From positions 2,356,001 through 2,420,000 of the forward strand of contig OZ245893.1 of NCBI GenBank assembly GCA_965229645.1: a stretch of DNA of 64,000 nt, written 5' to 3'. Position numbers and translations under genes: made by a program. Origin of the DNA: CAXQZM01 sp965229645. Its GTDB lineage: Bacteria > Pseudomonadota > Alphaproteobacteria > UBA7985. How positions within the stretch are numbered: position 1 is the stretch's first letter; each line of letters starts with the position of its first letter. The notes under the pieces are model-generated. The model searched no databases. It saw only the letters and a list, made by a program, of their open reading frames with translations, and was not told the origin of the DNA. Positions 25,487 to 34,778 of the stretch are shown piece by piece.

Positions 25487-26485
25487 ATGGAAACGTTTAA
25501 AGAATTCTTTAAGTGTAACGCGCCAATCCTGATCGACGGTGCCATGGGCTCCAACCTCATGGCGCGCGGTCTCGCTGCGGGCCAAGCCCCAGAGGACTTG
25601 TTGCAGCAGGCGCCAGAGACGCTCAAGGGGTTGCATCGGGAATTTATTGCGGCGGGGTCGCAACTGATCCTCACCAACTCCTTTGGCGGCAACGCCCGCC
25701 GCTTGGCCTTGCACGGGCTCGACGGATCGGTGGCGCACATCAATGCCCTCGCTGCCCAGTTGGCGCGCACGGCGGCGGAAGAGATTGGCAAGCCCCAGAC
25801 CTTGATCGCGGGTTCCATGGGGCCGACAGGGGACTTGTTGGCGCCCTTGGGGCCGCTGACCAGCGCCGAGGCGACGCAGGTTTTCGCCGACCAGGCCAAG
25901 GGGCTGGCGGATGGCGGCGCGGATCTGCTTTGGATCGAAACTCTGGCGGCCGAAGATGAGGTGCGGGCGGCGGTGGACGGCGCAGGGCAAGCTGGCCTGC
26001 CCATAGCCCTGACCTTGTCCTTTGACAGCGCGGGCAAGACCATGATGGGGATCGGGCCCAAGGACTTTGTCGCGCTGGCCGAAACCCTTCCCTTGGTGGC
26101 CTACGGGGCCAACTGCGGGGCGGGTCTCAGCGATATGGCGCTGGTCATGGCCGATATGGCAGCGGCCCGCCGCAGCGACCAAGCCCTGATCGCCAAGGGC
26201 AACTGCGGCATTCCTCGGTTTGAGGATGGGGCGGTCCGGTACGACGGTACGCCTATGTTGATGGGTGCCTACGCCAACCTGATGCGCGCCCTAAAGGTTG
26301 ACCTGATCGGGGGGTGCTGCGGCACGACCCCGCGCCATATTGAGGCCATGCGCGCCGCCCTAGATGGTCCCAACCCCATCGACGAACCCACGATCAGTCG
26401 CGCCTTGATCGAGCGTCTGCTGGGCACCAGCAGCGTCAAAGACGCGCCAACGCGCGCGCGCCGATCCCGTCGCCGCGCGGCGTAG
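25487..26485 (+). CDS. bmt: Homocysteine S-methyltransferase family protein, betaine-type
   Basis: A 332-residue zinc methyltransferase that makes methionine from homocysteine. The start ATG at 25487 follows a GAGGGAGG ribosome site; an upstream frame is open from 25436. The zinc cysteines are C210 in YGANCGAG and C277/C278 in GGCCGTTP. ILIDGAMGSNL and TNSFGGNARRL are family motifs, and the latter looks closer to betaine-homocysteine methyltransferases than to MetH domains. The Arg-rich tail (RARRSRRRAA) is unusual. The methyl donor is inferred, not shown. It stands alone between repeat R4 and a convergent MFS gene. Confidence 0.85.
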   Translation: METFKEFFKCNAPILIDGAMGSNLMARGLAAGQAPEDLLQQAPETLKGLHREFIAAGSQLILTNSFGGNARRLALHGLDGSVAHINALAAQLARTAAEEIGKPQTLIAGSMGPTGDLLAPLGPLTSAEATQVFADQAKGLADGGADLLWIETLAAEDEVRAAVDGAGQAGLPIALTLSFDSAGKTMMGIGPKDFVALAETLPLVAYGANCGAGLSDMALVMADMAAARRSDQALIAKGNCGIPRFEDGAVRYDGTPMLMGAYANLMRALKVDLIGGCCGTTPRHIEAMRAALDGPNPIDEPTISRALIERLLGTSSVKDAPTRARRSRRRAA

Positions 26486-26512
26486 CGGTTCTGAGGTTCC
26501 TGAGGACGCTCT

Positions 26513-27814
26513 TTATGCGCTGGTGTCCGCGCCGTCTTCGTCGAGAGCTGGGTCGGTACGTGGGTCCAGTTCGGCAAGCGTCGCGGACGTGAGCGGCACG
26601 GGGATGAAGTCGCCCTGGTCCTCGGGGGCGGGGGCGACGCGCGCGCGCATCCGATACACGACAAACAGGGCAAAGCTGGCGTACATAAGGGCAATGGACC
26701 AAAACAGTGCGCTGGGGGCCCAGGCCATGGCTTGGCCCGTGAACAGAGACCCCGCGATGGCGCCAAGGGAATAGAGGATCAGCAACCCGACGGTGGCGCC
26801 CACATACTTGGAATGGTCCAAGTAGTCGTAGACCTGGGCCACGGCCAAGGGATAGACGAGGTAGGTCATGCCGCCCAAGGTCGCGAACAAGCCGTATGTG
26901 AGGGGCGCGGCCAAGCCATGCCCTGGGGACACGAACAGCGCGATCATGACGGCGCTCATCACCCCGAGTGCGCAGACGCCGATGATCAGCGTGCGTCGGT
27001 CGATTTGCTTGGTAAGCCAGCCGATGGGGTACTGTACTGCAAAGCCCCCGACCAGAATGGCGATGATGAGGTAGACCGTCGCGGCGTTGGACAAGCCTAG
27101 GTAGGCCCCAAACGAAGGCATCAGGCCTTGCGTGTTGGATACGATCACGCCCGCCGCAAAGGACCCAAGCGCGCCGGCGGGGGACACCCAAAACAACTCG
27201 CGAATGCCCAGCGGTTCATTGACTTCCGTCACGGGGCCGCGACCCTGGGTCAGGACGATGGGCACCAGCGACAGGGAGATCAACGCCGTGGCCAGAGCGA
27301 AAAATTCGGTGGGAATGATGATTTGCCCCATGGGCACCTCAATGTCCAAGAACACCCCAGGGAAGGCAGCGGCCAGGTGACCCAGGATGTGCCCCATTAC
27401 GATGCAAGAATAGTAAAGGCCGAGCACGCGGCCTCGGTTTTCCTCATCGGTGCCGTCGTTGAGCCAGGAATCGACGGCGGCATAGGCCCCTGCAAAACTG
27501 AGGCCCGTCAAAAATCGCAATACCAGGTCAAAGGCGGCGAGTTCGAGCAAGTTCGGCGCGATAGCGACGATGGACACCAGGGTCGCGTAGGCGGCATAGG
27601 CGCGGATTTGGCCGACCCGGGCGATGGTACGCGGCGCGTAGAGGACGCCAAGAAAGAACCCCCCATAGTAGAGCGCAAAGGCCAGCCCTGCCAGTCCTTC
27701 CCCGCCGACGTTCTGCGCGCGCACTTGCATGGCAAAGGACAAGAGCGTGGTCCCAAGGCCAAAAATCGCCGCACCGAGGATCAGAGGCATCAGCAAACGA
27801 GTCTGTTGAGACAT
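26513..27814 (-). CDS. MFS transporter, 12 TM, YcaD-like
   Basis: A 433-residue major facilitator protein. About twelve helices are evident, from LLMPLILGAAIFGLGTTLL to SALFWSIALMYASFALFVVY. The loop 2-3 motif is YAPRTIARVGQIRAYA, and DSWLNDGTDEENRGRVLGLYY between helices 4 and 5 is typical of the YcaD group. The acidic C-terminal tail (DPRTDPALDEDGADTSA) is cytoplasmic. It converges with bmt and is divergent from the helicase gene across a 250-bp gap with no feature I can name. The substrate is unknown. Confidence 0.88.
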   Translation of the reverse strand: MSQQTRLLMPLILGAAIFGLGTTLLSFAMQVRAQNVGGEGLAGLAFALYYGGFFLGVLYAPRTIARVGQIRAYAAYATLVSIVAIAPNLLELAAFDLVLRFLTGLSFAGAYAAVDSWLNDGTDEENRGRVLGLYYSCIVMGHILGHLAAAFPGVFLDIEVPMGQIIIPTEFFALATALISLSLVPIVLTQGRGPVTEVNEPLGIRELFWVSPAGALGSFAAGVIVSNTQGLMPSFGAYLGLSNAATVYLIIAILVGGFAVQYPIGWLTKQIDRRTLIIGVCALGVMSAVMIALFVSPGHGLAAPLTYGLFATLGGMTYLVYPLAVAQVYDYLDHSKYVGATVGLLILYSLGAIAGSLFTGQAMAWAPSALFWSIALMYASFALFVVYRMRARVAPAPEDQGDFIPVPLTSATLAELDPRTDPALDEDGADTSA

Positions 27815-28064
27815 GGGGTCCTTCCCTTTGGGATCGAGGGTTCAAAAATCGCCCATGAACCCGTTTTTTGGGGCGCCTATGATAGGAACGACAGCAAAGC
27901 TGCGAAACCGACACGCGGCGGCGTTCAATTTGGACCCCTAAGGGGAATTAGGCGCATCAAAGGAACACTTTCAGTCATTCACGCGATTCAAATCACGTAC
28001 AAATGACCCTAAGAAGGCGCCATGTCGCTGGCCGCATTGAAATTTAAGTTCTGGTATCGCCGCC

Positions 28065-30524
28065 GTGCTTCCTGAACCCATCGCGCGCTGGCTGGCGGGC
28101 CAGGGCTGGTCCCTCCACGCCCATCAGCAGGACATGCTGGCGGCGGCGCAGGCGGGCGAGTCCACCTTGTTGATCGCCCCGACGGGGGCTGGCAAAACGC
28201 TTTCTGGATTCCTTCCCAGCCTGTGCGACTTGATCGCGCGTCCGCAAACGGGGTTGCATACGCTTTACATTTCCCCGCTCAAGGCGCTCGCGGTCGATAT
28301 AGAACGCAACTTGCAGACCCCGCTCAAGGGCATGGGCCTTGACGTCCAGATCCGCGCCGAAACCCGCACGGGCGATACGCCCTACGCCAAGAAGCTGCGC
28401 CAGCGCCGCCGCCCGCCGCACTTGCTGATGACCACGCCCGAGAGTCTTGCCCTCCTGCTGTCCTACCCCGACGCGGCGGAGGTTTTTGCGAGCCTCAAGT
28501 GCCTGATCTTGGACGAACTGCATGCCCTGGCGCCGACCAAGCGCGGCGACTTGCTCGCCCTGGGCCTCGCGCGTGTGACTCGCCTGGCGCCCCACGCACG
28601 CCGCGTTGGCCTTAGCGCGACGGTCGCCGATGAGGGCTACCTGCGCGATTGGTTGTCCTCCCGCGGCGATCATCGGGTGGGCCCCGTGCGCGTGGTGCGC
28701 GGCGCGTCAGGGCCCGCGCCCGACATCCAGATTCTCGACGTGCCCGAAACGCCCGAGACGCGCATCCCGTGGGCGGGGCACATGGCGCTCTACGCCATGG
28801 ATCAGGTGATGGCGCAAATCGCCGCCCACACGACGACGCTGGTGTTCGTCAATACCCGCGCGCAGGCCGAGTTGGTGTTCCATGATCTCTGGCGGCTGAA
28901 CGACCAAGGCTTTGCCATTGCCCTGCACCACGGATCGCTCAATCGCGAACAAAGGCGCAAGGTCGAGGCGGCCATGGCGCGCAACCAACTCAAAGCCGTG
29001 GTCGCGACCGCCTCGCTCGACCTCGGGATCGATTGGGGCCAAATCGACCTTGTTGTGCAAGTCGGCGCGCCCAAGGGCGTCTCGCGCCTCTTGCAACGCA
29101 TCGGGCGCGCCAACCATCGCTTCGGCGAACCGTCCAAAGCCCTGTTGGTTCCTGCATCGCGGCTCGAGGTGCTGGAGTGTCGGGCCTGCATCGGCGGGGT
29201 TCAGGATCAGGATTTGGACGGCGAATTGCGCGATCAAGGCGGGTTGGACGTCCTGTCCCAACACCTAGTTGGCATGGCCTGCGCTGCGCCCTTTGATCCC
29301 GCCGATCTCTATGCCGAGGTGCGGTGCGCGCGTCCCTATCGCGATTTGCGCCAGCAGGACTTCGACGATGTGCTGAACTTTGTCAAAGACGGCGGCTACG
29401 CGCTCAAGGCCTACGCGGCCCATCGCCGATTGGTACCGCATACGGACGGCGGCCTGACGATCCGCGACGCCCGCCATGCCCAACGCTATCGCATGAACGT
29501 CGGCACCATTGTCGAGGCCAGCAGCCTGCGCGTGGTGCATCGCGCCAAGGGCTACTTGGGCGATGTAGAGGAATACTTCGCAGGCCAGTTGCAGCCCGGC
29601 GATACCTTCATGTTCGGGGGTCAGCAGGTCGGGTTTCGTGCCCTCGACAAGGGGGTGGTCAAGGTCGGTGCGCCCGAGTCCGCGCGCAAGCCTATCGTGC
29701 CCGTCTACGGCGGCGGGTACCAGCCCCTGACCCAGTCCCTGGCCGAACGGGTGCGGGCTTTGCTGCAAAACCCCGCGCAGTGGCGCAGCTTCCCCGCGCC
29801 CGTGCGGCAATGGCTGACGATCCAGGGGTGGAAGTCGGCGCTGCCAGGGGCCGACCGTTTGCTCGTTGAGACCTTTCCACGGGGCGAGCGGTTCTATTTG
29901 GTCGCCTACGGCTTTGAGGGCCGCAACGCCCACCAGACCCTCGGCATGTTGCTGACCAAACGCATGGAGCGTATGGGTTACGGCCCCATGGGATTTGTCG
30001 CCTCGGACTACATGATTTGCGTCTGGTCGATCCACCCCGTGGAGGACGTGGCGACTCTGTTCGATCAAGACATGTTGGGCGACGATTTGGAGGCCTGGAT
30101 GCTCGAATCGTCTTTGCTGCGCGTGTCTTTTTGGAAATGCGCGGTTATCGCGGGCCTGGTGGAGCAGAACTTCCCAGGCAAGGAGAAGAGCCAGCGCCAA
30201 CGCACCATCTCCTCCGATCTGATCTACGACGTTCTGCGCCGTCATGAGCCAAACCATGTTTTGCTGCGCGCGACCCGCGCCGACGCCGCTTACGGCCTGT
30301 GCGATGTGACGCGCGTCGCCCAGATGTTGACGCGGTTTCAGGGCAAGATCGACCATCGCCGCCTGACCCACGTCAGTCCCTTGGCCGTCCCTGCCATGCT
30401 AGAATACGGGCGCCATCGCATCAGCGGCGGCGCGGGGGATGAGTTGCTGGCCGAGGCGGAACTGCACGCCTTTGAGACCGACCTACTCGCCGAGGCCCTG
30501 GGACCAGCAACGGATGGGACCTAG
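28065..30524 (+). CDS. Lhr-type DEXH helicase, ligase-associated DNA damage response
   Basis: An 819-residue superfamily 2 helicase. Motif I is APTGAGKTLSGF, Ia is YISPLKALAVD, II is LILDELHAL (DELH), III is LSATVAD, IV is TLVFVNTRAQAE, V is VVATASLDLGIDWG and VI is RIGRANHR. The C-terminal half has the Lhr core and the DUF4106-like region. This type is usually encoded with an ATP-dependent ligase, an exonuclease and PdeM. Here only pdeM follows, two bases later, and no ligase gene is nearby. The start is a GTG. It probably unwinds DNA during repair. Confidence 0.9.
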   Translation: MLPEPIARWLAGQGWSLHAHQQDMLAAAQAGESTLLIAPTGAGKTLSGFLPSLCDLIARPQTGLHTLYISPLKALAVDIERNLQTPLKGMGLDVQIRAETRTGDTPYAKKLRQRRRPPHLLMTTPESLALLLSYPDAAEVFASLKCLILDELHALAPTKRGDLLALGLARVTRLAPHARRVGLSATVADEGYLRDWLSSRGDHRVGPVRVVRGASGPAPDIQILDVPETPETRIPWAGHMALYAMDQVMAQIAAHTTTLVFVNTRAQAELVFHDLWRLNDQGFAIALHHGSLNREQRRKVEAAMARNQLKAVVATASLDLGIDWGQIDLVVQVGAPKGVSRLLQRIGRANHRFGEPSKALLVPASRLEVLECRACIGGVQDQDLDGELRDQGGLDVLSQHLVGMACAAPFDPADLYAEVRCARPYRDLRQQDFDDVLNFVKDGGYALKAYAAHRRLVPHTDGGLTIRDARHAQRYRMNVGTIVEASSLRVVHRAKGYLGDVEEYFAGQLQPGDTFMFGGQQVGFRALDKGVVKVGAPESARKPIVPVYGGGYQPLTQSLAERVRALLQNPAQWRSFPAPVRQWLTIQGWKSALPGADRLLVETFPRGERFYLVAYGFEGRNAHQTLGMLLTKRMERMGYGPMGFVASDYMICVWSIHPVEDVATLFDQDMLGDDLEAWMLESSLLRVSFWKCAVIAGLVEQNFPGKEKSQRQRTISSDLIYDVLRRHEPNHVLLRATRADAAYGLCDVTRVAQMLTRFQGKIDHRRLTHVSPLAVPAMLEYGRHRISGGAGDELLAEAELHAFETDLLAEALGPATDGT

Positions 30525-30525
30525 G

Positions 30526-31197
30526 ATGCGGCAAGCAGGGCCCACACGCCCGTTTCATCCTTTGGGCGGCCTGGTGCTAGGGCAGACCCTGATCGTCGCG
30601 GACTTGCATCTGGAAAAGGGCACGCGCACCGCCTTGCGCGCGCGCGACGGCGGGCTTGTGCCGCCCTACGACACCCGCGAGACCTTGCGGCGTCTCCAAC
30701 AACTGATGCAGGCGGTCGCGCCCAAGCGGCTGATCCTCTTGGGTGATACGTTCGATGATGTCGGCGGCTGGGACCGCCTCAGCCCCGCAGATCGGCGGAC
30801 GCTCGAGGCCCTAGAGGCCAGCACAGAAGTGCTCTGGGTGACGGGCAACCATGACCCCTGGCCCGCAGGCCGTTTGCCCGGCCGCGTCCAGGGGGAGGTG
30901 CAGACGGCGGACCATGTGTTTCGCCACGAGGCCCGCCCCGATCACCAAGGCCCGCAAATCGAAGTCAGCGGGCATTTCCATCCCGTCGCCAAGGTGCGGG
31001 TGCGCGGCAGCGTCCAGCGACGGCCCTGCTTCATCGAGGCGCGCCATCGCCTGATCCTGCCCGCCCTGGGCGCCTACACGGGCGGGCTGAATGTTCTGGA
31101 TCCTGCCTTCGCCCCGCTCCAGCTCGGCGCCTTTCATGTGCATCTGTTGGGGCGCCAAAAAGTCTATCGCTTCGCCGTGGAATCGCTTGCCGCCTAG
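30526..31197 (+). CDS. pdeM: Ligase-associated DNA damage response endonuclease PdeM
   Basis: A 223-residue calcineurin-type metallophosphoesterase. Metal-binding motifs are VADLHLEKG (DxH), LLGDTFDD (GD), VTGNHDPW (GNHD) and SGHFHPVAKV (GHxH). This matches the PdeM partner found beside Lhr-type helicases in bacterial DNA repair clusters. The ATG at 30526 lies just after the helicase stop; an ATG at 30514 inside the helicase end is also possible. Co-transcription with the helicase and photolyase genes fits a DNA repair role. Confidence 0.88.
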   Translation: MRQAGPTRPFHPLGGLVLGQTLIVADLHLEKGTRTALRARDGGLVPPYDTRETLRRLQQLMQAVAPKRLILLGDTFDDVGGWDRLSPADRRTLEALEASTEVLWVTGNHDPWPAGRLPGRVQGEVQTADHVFRHEARPDHQGPQIEVSGHFHPVAKVRVRGSVQRRPCFIEARHRLILPALGAYTGGLNVLDPAFAPLQLGAFHVHLLGRQKVYRFAVESLAA

Positions 31198-31220
31198 TGG
31201 AATGGGCCTAAATCCCTAGG

Positions 31221-32636
31221 ATGAGCCTGGCGCCCGTCATCCTGTGGTTTCGCAAAGACCTGCGCCTGCGGGACAATCCTGCCTTGACCGCCGCCACGGC
31301 GAGCGGGCGGCCCATCCTGCCGCTATTTATCTTGGATTCGCACACACCTCGCCCCTTAGGTGGGGCCGCGAAGTGGTGGTTGCACGCCTCCTTAAGCGAC
31401 CTAGGCGCGCGGGTACCGCTGGTGCTGCGGCGCGGCGACCCTGCCGAGGTCTTGACGCAGGTGCTGGCCGAAACGGGCGCAACGGGCCTGTTTTGGAACC
31501 GTCTTTACGAACCCGAGACACGGGCTCGGGACAGCCGTATCAAGCAGGTCTTTCGGAAACGGGGCCTCCAGGTCCGATCCTTCCCAGGGCGCTATCTGGC
31601 CGAACCCCATATGTTGAAAAACAAGGCGGGAACGACGCTCAAAGTATTTACGCCCTACTGGAAGGCCCTGAACGCGCATTTTGAAACCCATCCCCTGCCT
31701 GAGCCCTTGCCCATCCCCGAAGTGACCTGGGCCAAGACGCACAGCGAACGCCTTGCCGATTGGGGCCTGACCCCGACGCACCCCGACTGGTCGGGCGGCC
31801 TAGCCGCGGCCTGGACGCCAGGTGAAGCGGGCGCGTGGCGACGCCTTGAGACTTTTCAGGATTCGGCTATTCAAACCTACATCGACGACCGCAACCGCCC
31901 CGATTTGCCCAAGGTTTCGCGCCTGTCCCCGAATCTGCATTGGGGAGAAATCAGCGTCGGGCAGGTGTGGCATGAAACGGCCCGCCACGGTCGGTCGCGG
32001 TCGCACGAGCATTTTTTGAAGGAGCTGACGTGGCGCGACTTCGCCGCCTACCTGCTGTTTCATTTTCCCCGCTTGACCGATCAGAACTGGCGCGCCGACT
32101 TCGACGCTTTCCCCTGGCAGGCCGACCCGCCTGCGTTGAAGGCTTGGCAAGACGGGCAAACGGGCTACCCCATTGTCGATGCAGGCATGCGCGAGTTGTA
32201 CGCGACGGGATGGATGCACAACCGCGTGCGCATGATCGTCGGGTCCTTTCTGGTAAAACATCTGCTGCAGCCCTGGCAAGCGGGGGAGCGCTGGTTCTGG
32301 GACACCTTGGTTGACGCCGATCCTGCGACCAATCCCGCCTCCTGGCAGTGGATCGCAGGCTGCGGCGCCGACGCGGCGCCTTACTTTCGCATTTTCAACC
32401 CGATCAGCCAGGCCGAGAAGTTCGACCCCGAGGGCACCTACATCAAGACCTGGGTCCCCGAATTGGCGCGCCTGCCCCTTGAGTTCATCGCCAAACCTTG
32501 GGCGGCCTCGCCCCAGATCCTTGAGGCCGCGGGCGTGGAGTTGGGACGTGCCTATCCGCGCCCTTTGGTGCGGCATGAGGCGGCGCGCGCCCGCGCCCTG
32601 GCGGCCTTCCAATCCCTAAAGAAAGACACCCCCTAA
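31221..32636 (+). CDS. phrB: Deoxyribodipyrimidine photolyase (DNA photolyase class I)
   Basis: A 471-residue light-driven enzyme that splits UV-induced cyclobutane dimers. The N-terminal antenna domain begins ILWFRKDLRLRDNPAL. The FAD-binding C-terminal domain carries HEHFLKELTWRDFAAY, FDAFPWQAD, GYPIVDAGMRELYATGWMHNRVRMIVGSFLVKHL and the DPATNPASWQWIAGCGADAAPYFRIFNP signature. The tryptophans of the electron path appear present. It lies between pdeM and the FAD oxidoreductase gene, all on the plus strand and closely spaced. Confidence 0.95.
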   Translation: MSLAPVILWFRKDLRLRDNPALTAATASGRPILPLFILDSHTPRPLGGAAKWWLHASLSDLGARVPLVLRRGDPAEVLTQVLAETGATGLFWNRLYEPETRARDSRIKQVFRKRGLQVRSFPGRYLAEPHMLKNKAGTTLKVFTPYWKALNAHFETHPLPEPLPIPEVTWAKTHSERLADWGLTPTHPDWSGGLAAAWTPGEAGAWRRLETFQDSAIQTYIDDRNRPDLPKVSRLSPNLHWGEISVGQVWHETARHGRSRSHEHFLKELTWRDFAAYLLFHFPRLTDQNWRADFDAFPWQADPPALKAWQDGQTGYPIVDAGMRELYATGWMHNRVRMIVGSFLVKHLLQPWQAGERWFWDTLVDADPATNPASWQWIAGCGADAAPYFRIFNPISQAEKFDPEGTYIKTWVPELARLPLEFIAKPWAASPQILEAAGVELGRAYPRPLVRHEAARARALAAFQSLKKDTP

Positions 32637-32637
32637 G

Positions 32638-34017
32638 ATGCGAATTGCCATCGTCGGCGCTGGGATCACGGGCCTGTCGGCGGCCTACGCCCTGGCCCCC
32701 GACCACGACGTGACCCTCTATAACGACGCTACCCGTCCTGGCGGCCATAGTCATACGGTCACGCTGGACTTGCCCGAGGGGCCTGTGCCGGTGGACTGCG
32801 GCTTCATCGTCTTCAACCGCAAGAACTATCCCAACTTCTCGAACTTGCTCGATACCTTGGGCGTGGCGACGCAGCGCTCGGACATGACCTTTGCCACCTC
32901 GATCGAGGACGGGGGATTGGAGTTTAAGGGCGGCTATGGTCTGGGTGCCCTGTTCGCGCAGCGGCGCAATTTGGTGCGCCCACGCTTCCATGCGCTCCTG
33001 CGGGCGATCCTGCGCTTTCATGAGGTATCGAGCCAGGCGTTTTTGACGCCTTCGCCTTTGCCCGAAACCGTCGGGGAATTCCTGGCCTTGCACCGCCTCG
33101 ACACCACGGCCGTGGCGCGCGACTACCTCTATCCCATGATGGCGGCGATTTGGTCGGGCACCAGCGCGCGCATGGGGGCCATGCCGACGCGCACCTTCCT
33201 GCGATTTTTCCATAACCACGGGTTGCTATCCATTGGCGGCAAGCCGCTCTGGGATACGGTGAGCGGCGGTGCCCAGACTTACGTTCGCGCGCTGCTCGAC
33301 AGCTTGGCCCTGCAAAGGCGTCTGGGAACGCGGGTGCAGCGGGTGGAACGGCACGAAAACCAAGTCATCGTCGTCGATTCTGAGGGCTACGGCCAAGCCT
33401 TTGACGAGGTGATCCTGGCGACCCATAGCGATCAGGCCCTGGCCCTCTTGGGCGCGGGGGCGTCGTCGCTGGAACGCACGCTGCTGGGCGCCATTCCCTA
33501 CGCGCCCAATCGCGCCTATCTGCATAGCGATCCAGCCCTTATGCCGCGCAAACGACGGGCTTGGGCGTCCTGGAACTACTTGCGCGCGGGCACGACCCAG
33601 GATGCCGAGCAGGCCCCCGTGACCCTGACCTATTGGATGAACAATTTGCAGAACCTTGCGACCCAGACTGACGTGTTCCTTACCCTCAACCCCGACACCC
33701 CGCCGCGTGCTCACACGATTTGGCGCGAGGTCAGTTTCGACCATCCCCAATTCGGCCCCGAAAGCCATGCGGCGCAAGCGGCCCTGCATACGATCCAGGG
33801 GCAGCAGCGGGTGTGGTTCGCGGGTGCCTGGTGCGGCTATGGGTTCCATGAGGATGGGTGCCAGGCGGGCCTTGCTATCGCCGAAACCCTGGGCAGCCCC
33901 GTTCCCTGGGCGCGGCAGGTGGTGCCCATTTCCAGTGCGGTCAACTGCGTCGATCGCACGGCTTATTTGCAGCGACTGGCCGACCGCGCGGCGGCGCTGG
34001 CCGTTGCGGCGGAATAG
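32638..34017 (+). CDS. FAD-dependent amine oxidase-type oxidoreductase
   Basis: A 459-residue flavoprotein. The ADP-binding fold is at the N-terminus (MRIAIVGAGITGLSAAYAL, GxGxxG), followed by NDATRPGGHSHTV. The C-terminus has FAGAWCGYGFHEDGCQAGL, the second flavin contact. It starts two bases after the photolyase stop. This protein is regularly encoded with DUF1365 and cyclopropane synthase genes in alphaproteobacteria, where the group belongs to the RpoE/ChrR singlet-oxygen response. The true substrate is not established; a lipid-modifying role is likely from context. Confidence 0.85.
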   Translation: MRIAIVGAGITGLSAAYALAPDHDVTLYNDATRPGGHSHTVTLDLPEGPVPVDCGFIVFNRKNYPNFSNLLDTLGVATQRSDMTFATSIEDGGLEFKGGYGLGALFAQRRNLVRPRFHALLRAILRFHEVSSQAFLTPSPLPETVGEFLALHRLDTTAVARDYLYPMMAAIWSGTSARMGAMPTRTFLRFFHNHGLLSIGGKPLWDTVSGGAQTYVRALLDSLALQRRLGTRVQRVERHENQVIVVDSEGYGQAFDEVILATHSDQALALLGAGASSLERTLLGAIPYAPNRAYLHSDPALMPRKRRAWASWNYLRAGTTQDAEQAPVTLTYWMNNLQNLATQTDVFLTLNPDTPPRAHTIWREVSFDHPQFGPESHAAQAALHTIQGQQRVWFAGAWCGYGFHEDGCQAGLAIAETLGSPVPWARQVVPISSAVNCVDRTAYLQRLADRAAALAVAAE

Positions 34018-34031
34018 CGCTGCTGCACCCC

Positions 34032-34778
34032 ATGGCGGCAACGCTCTATTCGGTTCGGGTGCATCATCGGCGCGTGCGCCCGCGCGCCTATGACTTGGCG
34101 CACGATCTGTGGGCGCTCAAAATTGATCTGGCGGCGCTGGCAGCCCTGGCGCGCGACAATTTGCTCGGCGGCACGTCGCCCCTGTCTCTGGACGCACGCG
34201 ACTTTGGCCCGCGCGACGGCAGCGATCTGCTTACCTGGTTTCGAACGACCTTGCGCGCCCAAGGTTTCGACGACACGGGGCCGTTGGAACTGGTGTTTTT
34301 GCCGCGCTTTCGCGGCAAAGGGTTTGCGCCCTTGAGCGTTTGGATGTCGCCCGAAGCCGTCCTGTTTGAGGTGCATAATACGGCGGGCGAAGCCCATATC
34401 TACGCCGTTCGGCGCGATGGCTTGCCCGATCAGCACGCTTGGAAACGCCTATGGGTCAGCCCCTTTACCCCCATGCACGGGCGCTACGATTTCCGGTTTG
34501 CGGCCAGCCCGCAAGACCTTGACGTGCAGATACGCCTCCATGATGCGGCGGGCCTGCTGCTCGAGGCAACGATGGTCGGGCCAGGCCAACCCCTGACCCC
34601 TGCCGCGCTCAGGGACTTGCAACAGCGCCCTGGCGTACTCGGGCGCGGGATTTTTCGGCGCATCCTAGGGCACGCGCTGCGCTTGCGGCTCTTGGGCTTG
34701 CGCCCGCGCTGGGGGGGCTTTGCGCCAGCCCATTCGATCTCGACATCGGTGCCCAAGTTTGCCAAAACGCGCCTATGA
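34032..34778 (+). CDS. DUF1365 family protein
   Basis: A 248-residue protein of the DUF1365 family. The N-terminal pattern LYSVRVHHRRVRPRAYDLAHDLWALKIDL and the middle LVFLPRFRGKGFAPLSVWMS and VSPFTPMHGRYDFRF are recognisable. Family members occur next to cyclopropane fatty acid synthase and flavoprotein genes; their activity is not firmly known, though a part in fatty acid modification is likely. The ATG at 34032 is the first good start after the flavoprotein stop. Its own stop overlaps the cfa start (ATGA). Confidence 0.85.
   Translation: MAATLYSVRVHHRRVRPRAYDLAHDLWALKIDLAALAALARDNLLGGTSPLSLDARDFGPRDGSDLLTWFRTTLRAQGFDDTGPLELVFLPRFRGKGFAPLSVWMSPEAVLFEVHNTAGEAHIYAVRRDGLPDQHAWKRLWVSPFTPMHGRYDFRFAASPQDLDVQIRLHDAAGLLLEATMVGPGQPLTPAALRDLQQRPGVLGRGIFRRILGHALRLRLLGLRPRWGGFAPAHSISTSVPKFAKTRL

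Noticed and set aside
28035..28065. CTGGTATCGCCGCC before the helicase gene as another repeat remnant
   Set aside because: Only about eight bases match the repeat terminus and nothing else of the element is nearby.
29265..30371. 368-residue minus-strand ORF opposite the helicase gene
   Set aside because: Antisense shadow of a clear helicase with no recognisable motif of its own.
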